Origin: Paenibacillus mucilaginosus 3016
GTDB lineage: Bacteria > Bacillota > Bacilli > Paenibacillales > NBRC-103111
Reading direction: 5' to 3'
Length of the DNA stretch: 64,000 bases
Assembly (NCBI RefSeq): GCF_000250655.1
Contig: NC_016935.1
Coordinates: forward strand, 2,684,001 to 2,748,000
Shown: one piece after another, positions 1 to 7,332 of the stretch
Layout of the letters: every line of letters begins with the position of its first letter
How positions within the stretch are numbered: the stretch's first letter is position 1
Notes under the pieces: model-generated
What the model saw: only the letters and a program-made list of their open reading frames with translations
Database searches by the model: none
What the model was told of the DNA's origin: nothing
Made by a program: the position numbers and the translations under genes

Positions 1-159
1 AAAGCGCAGGAGAATTACGTGGTAAACAATTATAAAATCAGCGGGGACGGCTGCTATCTTCTGGAGTGCAGATTCCCGTCCAATACACACCTGGATGAGT
101 TCCTGGTCGCGTTGAACGAGCATGCCAACTACAAATTATCGATTGTGATCAATAAATAA
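1..159 (+). CDS. Lrp/AsnC-family transcriptional regulator, C-terminal part only
   Basis: The reading frame is open from base 1 and ends at TAA 157-159, giving 52 residues of a protein whose start lies outside the window. The segment YKISGDGCYLLECRFPS, followed by a helix LDEFLVALNEHANYKLS and a final strand, matches the ligand-sensing RAM domain found at the C terminus of Lrp/AsnC regulators, where G-x-x-C-Y-L-L-x-C is typical. The DNA-binding half is not visible. Family knowledge suggests a regulator that responds to amino acids or related small molecules; the actual ligand and targets cannot be inferred. A weak hairpin region follows. Confidence 0.7.
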   Translation, partial: KAQENYVVNNYKISGDGCYLLECRFPSNTHLDEFLVALNEHANYKLSIVINK

Positions 160-192
160 TCGAATAACACACGGCGTTCGTGCATTTTTTCA

Positions 193-226
193 AAAATCAA
201 GTGAAATGAGACAATGACTTGATTTT
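193..226 (+). terminator. Inverted repeat after the Lrp gene, terminator or operator
   Basis: AAAATCAAGT (193-202) and ACTTGATTTT (217-226) form a perfect 10-bp inverted repeat around a 14-base loop. A small CACG/CGTG hairpin followed by six T (about 170-190) lies just upstream and is the better terminator shape. The larger repeat could equally be an operator for the MFS gene at 325. Function is inferred from position only. Confidence 0.4.
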
Positions 227-324
227 ATCTATGTATCGGGTACAGGAATCGTATTACACTTTACCTCATAAATGTATTGAGGCTGTCAGCAGGCTAACCA
301 TAACCAAGGAAGGTGTTCTACGCG

Positions 325-1618
325 ATGAACCATGAACACGGGAACAGCCGAAGCGGTGGTGAGATCGACGCCGTGCAGAGGCAGTTATATCAACGTTCGC
401 TGCTTATCGTGGTGTTCTCGCAGCTATTTGGAGGGGCGGGACTAGCCGCGGGGGTCACGGTGGGTGCGCTGCTTGCGCAGGAGATGCTGGGATCGGAGAG
501 TTTCGCAGGTATTCCCTCCGCCTTGTTAACGCTGGGCTCTGCTGCGGCTTCCCCTGCTGGTGGGACGCATTTCTCAGCAGTACGGCCGGCGGCTGGGTCT
601 CGCCGGGGGATTTATGGCCGGCGGCATTGGGGCGATCGGGGTCATATGGGCTGCAGCATGGAATAGTGTCCCTCTTTTGTTCGTATCACTGTTTATTTAC
701 GGGGCGGGAACGGCAGCCAATCTGCAGGCACGGTATGCGGGAACCGATCTGGCGCGGCCTGCCCAGAGGGCCAAGGCGATTAGTATGGCCATGGTTTCGA
801 CTACGTTCGGCGCCGTTGCAGGTCCTAACCTGGTGGGCGTTACGGGCCGGTTTGCAGCGGCCATCGGGTTTCCACCCCTCACGGGCATATTCTTTTTGGC
901 AGCGGCCTCATTTATCCTGGCGGGAAGCGTATTATTCCTGTTTCTTCGTCCGGACCCCTTACTGGTGGCCCGAAGGATGGCAGCGGCCTCACAGCAGAGT
1001 GAACCGGCAGCCCCCCAGCTGGACTCAACCGGATATGACCAAAGAAAATTAGTCGTAGGGGCCACCGTCATGGTGCTGACCCAGATCGTGATGGTCGCCA
1101 TTATGACCATGACCCCGATCCACATGAAGCACCACGGGCATAGTCTGGGTGACGTGGGGTTAGTGATCGGCATTCATATCGGCTCGATGTTTCTCCCTTC
1201 CCTGATTACAGGCATTCTGGTAGATAAGCTGGGCCGCGCCGTGATGTCCATCGCTTCGGGTGGCGTGCTGCTGCTTGCAGGGTTGATGGCAGCAGCCGCA
1301 CCTCCCGATTCTTTGCCGCTGCTCACTCTTGCTCTTGCCCTGCTGGGGCTCGGGTGGAACTTGGGTCTGATCAGCGGTACGGCGCTGATTGTGGATGCGA
1401 CCGATCCGGCCACCCGAGCCAAAAAGCAGGGAGCGATGGATGTACTGCTTGCCTTGGCCGGAGCCTCGGGAGGGGCTCTGTCCGGGATGGTTGCAGCCCA
1501 TTCCAGTTATGCCTTCCTGTCGCTGGCCGGCGGTGGACTCGCGCTGCTGCTCATTCCCGTAGTGATCTGGTCCCGAAAAAAACAAAAGAACAGCGGACGC
1601 ACGACAGGAGATTCTTGA
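325..1618 (+). pseudogene. MFS transporter interrupted by a frameshift
   Basis: A major facilitator superfamily exporter in two reading frames. ATG 325 follows AAGGAAGG and opens frame 1 (MNHEHGNSRSGGEIDAV, then a first membrane helix), which runs out of homology near 540 and stops at 666. The same protein resumes in frame 2 with LPLLVGRISQQYGRRLGL, the MFS loop 2-3 motif (G-R-x-S-x-x-Y-G-R-R), and continues through about nine further helices to the stop at 1616-1618. One extra base between roughly 535 and 550 explains the shift. Full length would be about 430 residues, normal for MFS. It could be a real pseudogene or a sequencing error, since both halves keep coding character. The ArsR gene that follows suggests regulated drug or metabolite export. 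Confidence 0.75.
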
Positions 1619-1642
1619 CAAATCGATAATTCTCGATATGAT
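1615..1642 (+). promoter_or_regulatory. arsR promoter with near-palindromic operator in the spacer
   Basis: TTGACA (1615-1620) and TATGAT (1637-1642) are separated by 16 bp. The spacer and first -10 base hold ATCGATAATTCTCGAT (1622-1637), a palindrome matching its reverse complement at 14 of 16 positions. Transcription would start about 7 bases after the -10 box, practically at ATG 1650, so the arsR mRNA may be leaderless. Autorepression by the ArsR protein through this palindrome is inferred. Confidence 0.6.
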
Positions 1643-1649
1643 TATATGT

Positions 1650-1952
1650 ATGGATCCTATCGAAATTTTCAAAGCGCTGTCCAACGAGTCGCGGCTTCAA
1701 ATTCTGCATTGGTTAAAGGAACCCGAAAAACATTTTAAACCCCACGAAGGGATTGATATGAGAAAGACAGGGGTATGCGTCAGCCAGGTCACGGAGAAGC
1801 TCCATATGACCCAATCCACCGCGTCCCAATATTTGTCCATCCTCCAACGGGCCGGGCTGATCAAGACGGAGCGGATCGGCAAATTCACCTACTATACCAG
1901 GGACGAGGAGAAGATCCGCGAGATCGGCGATTTCTTGAACAATGAGATCTAA
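1650..1952 (+). CDS. ArsR-family winged-helix repressor
   Basis: A 100-residue ArsR/SmtB-type regulator. It starts IFKALSNESRLQILHWL, the classic N-terminal signature, and continues with the recognition helix region VTEKLHMTQSTASQYLSIL and a wing (IGKFTYYTRDEE). The start is taken at ATG 1650 rather than an upstream ATG at 1638, because the promoter -10 box overlaps the latter. No Shine-Dalgarno is seen, which fits a leaderless message. One cysteine (in TGVCVSQ) sits just before the HTH, near where ELCVCDL metal sites occur in ArsR proteins, but a full metal site is not present, so the inducer is unknown. It lies between two MFS exporters and probably controls the downstream one, and perhaps the upstream one. 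Confidence 0.85.
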   Translation: MDPIEIFKALSNESRLQILHWLKEPEKHFKPHEGIDMRKTGVCVSQVTEKLHMTQSTASQYLSILQRAGLIKTERIGKFTYYTRDEEKIREIGDFLNNEI

Positions 1953-1992
1953 CCCCAATCGGCTGAATGCTTCGAGGAGCATTCGGCCCATT

Positions 1993-2026
1993 TCAAGATA
2001 ACATATCGATATATCTTGATATGTTA
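1993..2026 (+). promoter_or_regulatory. Interleaved inverted repeats upstream of the second MFS gene
   Basis: Two inverted repeats overlap. TCAAGATA (1993-2000) pairs with TATCTTGA (2012-2019), and TAACATATC (1999-2007) pairs with GATATGTTA (2018-2026). The stretch is very AT-rich and sits 64-97 bp before the MFS start. This is the size and symmetry expected of an ArsR-family operator, and the ArsR gene is immediately upstream, so that pairing is inferred. No T-rich tail follows, which argues against a terminator. Confidence 0.55.
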
Positions 2027-2089
2027 ATATATTGCTGTATGCATCGACATTTTTTAATATATAGATGCAAAATTCGATTGAAGGAGTGA

Positions 2090-3304
2090 ATGATGATGGT
2101 GTCGAGTACGTGGAGGGTGTACGTTTTGGCGTTGGTCAGTTTTCTGGTGGGAACTTCGGAGTATGTGATTTCGGGCATCATGGATAAAATCTCGGGAACC
2201 ATGGGCATCTCGATTACCGCGGCGGGGCAGCTTGTGACGATCTTTTCCTTCGTGTATGCGGTTTGCACTCCGATCCTGATGGCCCTGACGGCTAAGGTGG
2301 ACAGAAAGAAGCTTCTGCTTGGCTCGCTGGGTCTGTTCGTGCTGGCCAATCTGCTGTCCTTCGCTCTGCCGCAGTTTGAGCTGTTCCTCCTCGCCCGCGT
2401 GATCATGGCTCTGGGGGCCGGTATGGTCGTTGTGACAGCCCTGGATATCGCGGCCAAGATTGCTCCTGCCGGGAAGCAGGCCGGTTCGATCGCAACGGTG
2501 ATCATGGGGTTTACGGCGTCCCTGATTATCGGGGTTCCCATCGGCCGTACGGCGGCTGCGGCATTGGGCTGGCAGTCCATATTCGGCTTCATTGCGCTGG
2601 CCGGACTTGCCGCGATGCTGGTGCTGTCCCGGACGATTCCGCGCGTACAGGGGGATGCCCCGGTTCCCCTGGGCCGGCAGCTGCAGCTGCTAAGAAACCG
2701 TAAGGTGGCGCTGGGCTTATCCATTACTTTCTTCTGGCTGGGCGGGTATTCGATTGCCTATACCTACATCTCGCCTTATCTGCTCCAAGCGGCAGGGATG
2801 GAGGAGCGGCTGCTGAGCGGGGCTCTGCTCGCCTTCGGTGTGGCCAGTCTCTTCGGATCCAAGTGGGGCGGTTACAGTACGGACAAATGGGGAGTATCTT
2901 CCACGCTTCTTGGGGGCATGGTGCTGCATGCGGCGGCACTGGTGATGCTCTCCGTCACCACGGCACTTTCGCCCGGACCGTTCCCTGTGATGGCCATCCT
3001 CGTCTTATGGTCCTTTGCCGCATGGTCTTCCGGACCTACGCAGCAGTTCAATCTGGTCCGCATCGAACCCAATTACTCGGGCATCATGCTGGGCCTGAAC
3101 CAATCCATGATGCAGCTTGCGATGGCCGCGGGAGCGGGAATCGGCGGGATTGCCGTGGAGCTGGTCTCCTTGTCTTTGATTACCTGGCTGGCGGTGATCG
3201 GTGTGGTGATCGCGATCCTGGCTTCCCTGGTGCTGAATTCCATGTTCAACGAAAAAGCGGTGCAGTCTTCAAGCCATATCCGGAAGCCCTCTTCGCAGAG
3301 CTGA
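2090..3304 (+). CDS. MFS transporter, DHA1 (AraJ/NepI-like) family
   Basis: A 404-residue, 12-helix major facilitator with the DHA1 pattern. Helix 1 reads LALVSFLVGTSEYVISGIM, close to the F-x-x-G-x-x-E-F/Y-x-x-x-G motif of AraJ/YdhP exporters. Loop 2-3 holds A-L-T-A-K-V-D-R-K-K and helix 5 has a G-x-P-x-G motif (VPIGRTAAA). Three ATG codons in a row (2090, 2093, 2096) follow AAGGAG, so the exact start is uncertain by two codons. Relatives export purine nucleosides, arabinose-type sugars or drugs by proton antiport; the substrate here is not deducible. The adjacent ArsR gene and upstream inverted repeats suggest induction by a small molecule. Confidence 0.85.
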   Translation: MMMVSSTWRVYVLALVSFLVGTSEYVISGIMDKISGTMGISITAAGQLVTIFSFVYAVCTPILMALTAKVDRKKLLLGSLGLFVLANLLSFALPQFELFLLARVIMALGAGMVVVTALDIAAKIAPAGKQAGSIATVIMGFTASLIIGVPIGRTAAAALGWQSIFGFIALAGLAAMLVLSRTIPRVQGDAPVPLGRQLQLLRNRKVALGLSITFFWLGGYSIAYTYISPYLLQAAGMEERLLSGALLAFGVASLFGSKWGGYSTDKWGVSSTLLGGMVLHAAALVMLSVTTALSPGPFPVMAILVLWSFAAWSSGPTQQFNLVRIEPNYSGIMLGLNQSMMQLAMAAGAGIGGIAVELVSLSLITWLAVIGVVIAILASLVLNSMFNEKAVQSSSHIRKPSSQS

Positions 3305-3349
3305 AGGGTGATAGCTTATAAAATTGCAGAGTTCCACTGGTGACCCCAC

Positions 3350-3383
3350 AAGCCGCCGGATGCTTTCGCTATCCGAGCGGCTT
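3350..3383 (+). terminator. Probable terminator of the MFS gene
   Basis: AAGCCGC (3350-3356) pairs with GCGGCTT (3377-3383), with inner arms CGGAT/ATCCG, followed only by TATCTA. The stem is good and the T tract poor. The rest of the gap to 3718 shows only the promoter listed next. Confidence 0.5.
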
Positions 3384-3603
3384 TATCTACGTATGCTTGC
3401 CTGCCCAGCGATGCAGCGGTGCCATCCTGTACGACCCTGAGGATGAATAGGGGAGGCTTCTTTTTCATTTGCGCGTACGGCGGTGGGGCAGTCGGCAAGG
3501 GAGACGTTCACGGTGAAGGTGCAGGCCGGCCGAGGTCAAGTGTCCGCAAACCCAGCTGTATCAAGGGTTTCGGAAAACTGTCAATGGTACGGAAACGTGT
3601 TAA

Positions 3604-3633
3604 TTGTGCCGTTCGTGCGGTTCCCCGTATAGT
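3604..3633 (+). promoter_or_regulatory. Candidate promoter of the 3.7 kb ABC operon
   Basis: TTGTGC (3604-3609) and TATAGT (3628-3633) are 18 bp apart, about 90 bp before the first permease. The -35 box has two mismatches. No operator symmetry was recognised. Confidence 0.4.
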
Positions 3634-3718
3634 GTGGTTACCGGCCCGCTGCAAGATGAGGCCGGGGGACGGAGACTCACGGCTTACACTTACAACGTAA
3701 CAGAGAGAAGGGATACGA

Positions 3719-4672
3719 ATGAGCAGAAGTTCGGCACAGCAGCCGCTGTTGTCGCAGACCGTGTTGAAACCCCGCCGGGCGATGGGGTTGCGGAGGGATT
3801 ACCAGCTGTATCTGTTGATGATCCTTCCCATTGCGTATTTCATCGTGTTCAAGTACGTACCGATGTACGGCGCGGCGATTGCATTCCAGAATTATAGTAT
3901 TTTCCAAGGCGTTTCCGGCAGTGAGTGGGTCGGATTCGATAACTTCCGGCAGCTCTTCGCGATGAGCCAGTTCTACCAAGTGGTGAGGAATACGCTGCTG
4001 CTGAATTTCCTGGACCTCTTCTTCTCGTTCCCCGCACCGATTGTTCTTGCGCTCCTGCTGAACGAGCTGAGAGTGGTCTGGTTCAAAAAGGTGGCGCAGA
4101 CGATCCTGTACCTGCCTCACTTTATCTCCTGGATCATCATCGGCGGCCTCGTGTACCAGATGTTCGCCACAAACGGAGGGCTCGTCAATAATCTGATCGT
4201 CAGTCTGGGGCTGGAGGCCGTTCCTTTCCTGACGGAAAAGACGATCTGGGTGCTCGTGTACCTGGGAACCGGGATCTGGCACAGCGCAGGCTGGGGGACG
4301 ATCATCTACTTGGCGGCGTTAACGGGAATCAACAAGGAGCTCTATGAAGCGGCTGAGGTGGACGGGGCCGGCCGAATGAAGAAGATGTGGCATATTACAC
4401 TGCCGGGGATCCGCTCGACGATTGTGGTCATGCTCATCATGCAGCTCGGCCATATCATGACGATCGGCTTCGAGCGGCCGTTCGTGATGGGCAATCCGCT
4501 CGTCATGGATTATGCGGAAGTCATCAGCACCTTCGTGTATAAGTCGGGTCTGCAGGCGGCTCAATTCTCGCTGGCGACGGCGATGGGGCTGTTCCAGGCA
4601 CTGGTGGGACTGATCTTCGTCGTACTGGCGAATACGATCGCCAAGCGCTTCGGGGAGCAGGGAATATGGTAG
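3719..4672 (+). CDS. CUT1 sugar ABC transporter permease, LplB-like
   Basis: A 317-residue integral membrane permease with six predicted helices. An N-terminal cytoplasmic tail leads into YQLYLLMILPIAYFIVFKYVPMYG, the entry typical of LplB/YteP oligosaccharide permeases. The ATPase-contacting EAA loop is visible as EAAEVDGAGRMKKMWHITLPG, centred near residue 215. It pairs with the next permease (the stop overlaps the next Shine-Dalgarno) and with the lipoprotein at 5673. No ATPase gene is present; family knowledge says such systems share an MsmX-type ATPase encoded elsewhere. Relatives import plant-wall oligosaccharides; the substrate is not proven here. Confidence 0.9.
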   Translation: MSRSSAQQPLLSQTVLKPRRAMGLRRDYQLYLLMILPIAYFIVFKYVPMYGAAIAFQNYSIFQGVSGSEWVGFDNFRQLFAMSQFYQVVRNTLLLNFLDLFFSFPAPIVLALLLNELRVVWFKKVAQTILYLPHFISWIIIGGLVYQMFATNGGLVNNLIVSLGLEAVPFLTEKTIWVLVYLGTGIWHSAGWGTIIYLAALTGINKELYEAAEVDGAGRMKKMWHITLPGIRSTIVVMLIMQLGHIMTIGFERPFVMGNPLVMDYAEVISTFVYKSGLQAAQFSLATAMGLFQALVGLIFVVLANTIAKRFGEQGIW

Positions 4673-4683
4673 GAGGCCGGGAG

Positions 4684-5571
4684 ATGAAAACAGGAACATT
4701 ACGGAAAACGCCGGGATTTCGGCTTGTGGACGCCGTCATCATGCTGATCGTCGGAGCGGTGATGCTCATTTGTCTCCTGCCCTTTCTGCATATCATCGCC
4801 ATCTCGTTGAGTTCCAAGCATGCCGTTCTGTCGAATCTGGTTACGATTTTTCCGCGGGAGATTGACTTTCACGCCTATGAGATCGTCTTCCAGGATTCAA
4901 GAATGCTGTGGTCCATGGGCTTGACCATCGTACTGACGGTATCGTATACGCTCATCAGTATGGTGATGAGCATCTGTGCGGCGTATCCGCTGACGAAGGA
5001 GAATCTGAAAGGGAGATCCGCATTTATGATGCTCATCGTCTTCACGATGTTCTTCAGCGGCGGATTGATTCCCGAATACTTGCTGGTGAAGCAGCTCAGT
5101 CTGCTCGACAATCTAATGGCACTCATCGTGCCGGGGATGATCAGCGCATTCAACCTGATCATCCTGCGGACGTTCTTCACATCGATCCCGGCGAGCCTGG
5201 AAGAATCGGCTTACCTGGACGGAAGCTCCCACATCGGCACGCTGATCCGGATCGTTCTTCCGCTCTCCCTGCCGGTGCTGGCGACCCTCAGCCTCTTTTA
5301 TGCGGTATCGAGATGGAACGGCTTTATGGATGCCCTCTTCTACATTACGAATGCCGATCTGTATCCGATCCAGCTGAAGCTGTACCAGGTCGTCATGAAC
5401 AGCATGGTCACGGATTTGACGGCGCAGGAGGGGGCGGCTCAGGTCGATGTCGTGCCGGAAGGCATCAAGGCGGCCAGCATCATGTTCGCCACTACGCCGA
5501 TCTTGATCGTATACCCGTGGCTTCAACGGTATTTTGTTTCCGGCGTCATGATCGGTGCGGTCAAAGGGTGA
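4684..5571 (+). CDS. CUT1 sugar ABC transporter permease, YtcP-like
   Basis: The second inner-membrane permease (295 residues). The start is ATG 4684, placed 7 bases after AGGAGG (4671-4676), which itself overlaps the stop of the preceding permease; a possible upstream ATG at 4666 lacks a binding site. The EAA loop reads ESAYLDGSSHIGTLIRIVLPL, and the C terminus ends GVMIGAVKG, the conserved tail of YtcP/LplC proteins. It forms the transmembrane heterodimer with the 3719 product and is co-transcribed with it. Confidence 0.9.
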   Translation: MKTGTLRKTPGFRLVDAVIMLIVGAVMLICLLPFLHIIAISLSSKHAVLSNLVTIFPREIDFHAYEIVFQDSRMLWSMGLTIVLTVSYTLISMVMSICAAYPLTKENLKGRSAFMMLIVFTMFFSGGLIPEYLLVKQLSLLDNLMALIVPGMISAFNLIILRTFFTSIPASLEESAYLDGSSHIGTLIRIVLPLSLPVLATLSLFYAVSRWNGFMDALFYITNADLYPIQLKLYQVVMNSMVTDLTAQEGAAQVDVVPEGIKAASIMFATTPILIVYPWLQRYFVSGVMIGAVKG

Positions 5572-5672
5572 TCGCACTGCAGAACGGGGCACATGGAATC
5601 GATGGCTCCCACTCCTTTCCAGAGGTGTAAGGTACATGAGAGTCGAAACTAATAGATGAAGGGGAGTTCAAC

Positions 5673-7259
5673 ATGAATGAAAAGCATAGCAAATGGTTCC
5701 GTATGTTGGCGGCGGCCTTGATGCTGACAGGGATGCTGTCCGCTTGTTCCAGCCCATCCAAGGAAGCTTCGCAGGATGCCTCCGGAGGCGCAGCGGGCAA
5801 AGACCCCGTCACCTTGAAGGTGGAGGTATTCGACCGGGGCAATGCGCCTGCCGGGGCGGGTCCGGTAACCGATAACTTCTGGACGCAGTGGATTCAGAAG
5901 AACTTCGGAGATCCGAACAACATCAAGCTGCAGTTTGTGCCGGTCCCGCGGAATCAGGAGGTGGATAAGCTCAATGTCCTCATGGCTACCGGTGACGCGC
6001 CCGATCTTGTATTCACTTATGACCTCAACACGATTAATAACTATGTGAAAAGCGGCGGTCTGACCGAGCTCGGCAAGCTGATCGACGACCATGGACCGAA
6101 TCTCAAGAAGTTCCTGGGCCCGGACGTGCTCTCCTATGGGGTCTTCAGCGGCAAGCAGTATACGATCCCGGCCAAGAGACCTTTGCAGCACACCCAGTCT
6201 TCCTATATCCGCAAGGATTGGCTCGATAAGCTGGGGCTGCCGGTTCCGAAGACGACCGAAGAATTCTACAACGCCATGAAAGCGTTTAAGGAGAAGGACC
6301 CCGGGCAGACCGGCGGCAAAGTGATTCCGTACTCCTTCAGCGCCATGAACGGTACGACCATTTCCACTCCGGGCGTCCTGATCAGCTCGTTCGTGAAGCC
6401 ATTGTCCGAGGAAGATTTCTACGCCACACCGGAGCTTCTGAAGCCAGGGTACAAAGAGGGCGTCCGGTACCTGAATAAGATGAATCAGGAAGGCTTGATC
6501 AATCCAGACTTCGCGCTGGATAAGGACGGCAAGACCTTCGAGAGGGATGTGGCGAACGGGTATGTCGGCGCCTTCACGGCACTGGCCGCCCACCCGGCCT
6601 TGATGGGGCCGGGCAACGTCTTCGATACGCTCCAAAAGAACGTTCCGGGTGCCGAGTATGCCGCCATGGATCCCTTCACGAATGAGGAAGGCAGGACACC
6701 GAAGGCCATCTATGATCCGGTCGGCTTGCACATCCTGATTCCGAAGTCGAGCAAGCATGCGGCGGAGGCGATCCAATATCTGGACTGGATGTCCAAGCCG
6801 GACGTCCTGTTCACGCTGACCAACGGCATCGAAGGCCAGCATCATACGGTGGAGAACGGCTTCCCTAAGGCGATCACGACCGATGAAGCGAAGAAAACCT
6901 TCTATAATAACACCGATATTGCGCTCGTCATCAACGGCAAAGACTTCGGGTCCCAGGATAAAAATATAGAAGCGACCTCCCTTGCATTCCCGAGCTATAC
7001 GGAGCTGGCGAAGCAGACGATCAAGAATGCGCTCAAGGACGGGTATACGAATCCCCGCTTTGACCGCCCGATCGACTCCGAGATCAAGTACAGCAAAACG
7101 CTTGCGGACAAAGCACAGGAGGCTGTTGTGAAGAGTATTCTCGCCAAGCCGAATGAGTTCGATGGAGTCTTCGATTCGAAAGCCGCTGAATATGTGAAGC
7201 TGGGCGGCCAAGCCGTCATGGATGAAAAGAGGGCGGCTTACAAGGAAATGAAGAAGTAA
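5673..7259 (+). CDS. Extracellular sugar-binding lipoprotein, LplA-like
   Basis: A 528-residue solute-binding protein for the two permeases just upstream. The signal peptide ends in the lipobox L-S-A-C, so Cys25 would be lipid-anchored on the outer face of the membrane. The mature part has features of the large LplA/YtcQ cluster (PVPRNQEVDKLNVLMATGD, then SYIRKDWLDKLGLPVPKT), typical of oligosaccharide binders of 500-560 residues. A GC-rich hairpin at 7280-7297 separates it from the AraC regulator and may reduce read-through. Proximity to the pectin-lyase gene at 14.9 kb hints at pectic oligosaccharides, which is inference only. Confidence 0.9.
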   Translation: MNEKHSKWFRMLAAALMLTGMLSACSSPSKEASQDASGGAAGKDPVTLKVEVFDRGNAPAGAGPVTDNFWTQWIQKNFGDPNNIKLQFVPVPRNQEVDKLNVLMATGDAPDLVFTYDLNTINNYVKSGGLTELGKLIDDHGPNLKKFLGPDVLSYGVFSGKQYTIPAKRPLQHTQSSYIRKDWLDKLGLPVPKTTEEFYNAMKAFKEKDPGQTGGKVIPYSFSAMNGTTISTPGVLISSFVKPLSEEDFYATPELLKPGYKEGVRYLNKMNQEGLINPDFALDKDGKTFERDVANGYVGAFTALAAHPALMGPGNVFDTLQKNVPGAEYAAMDPFTNEEGRTPKAIYDPVGLHILIPKSSKHAAEAIQYLDWMSKPDVLFTLTNGIEGQHHTVENGFPKAITTDEAKKTFYNNTDIALVINGKDFGSQDKNIEATSLAFPSYTELAKQTIKNALKDGYTNPRFDRPIDSEIKYSKTLADKAQEAVVKSILAKPNEFDGVFDSKAAEYVKLGGQAVMDEKRAAYKEMKK

Positions 7260-7279
7260 TCACCGCAATGACGGATAAC

Positions 7280-7297
7280 CCCCTGATGGTTCAGGGG
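7280..7297 (+). terminator. Attenuator-type hairpin between binding protein and regulator
   Basis: CCCCTGA (7280-7286) and TCAGGGG (7291-7297) form a 7-bp perfect stem with a four-base loop, followed by CTTGTCT. The short T content suggests partial termination, so the lipoprotein would be made in excess of the regulator. Confidence 0.45.
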
Positions 7298-7332
7298 CTT
7301 GTCTGCAGGACACCGCAGAGGAGGACGGGGAG

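Noticed and set aside
3590-3610. cre site before the first ABC operon
   Set aside because: ACGGAAACGTGTTAA misses the obligatory TG and other fixed positions of the consensus.
3419-3700. 93-codon plus-strand frame in the gap before the first ABC operon
   Set aside because: It overlaps the likely promoter, lacks a ribosome binding site and has an Arg-rich random composition.
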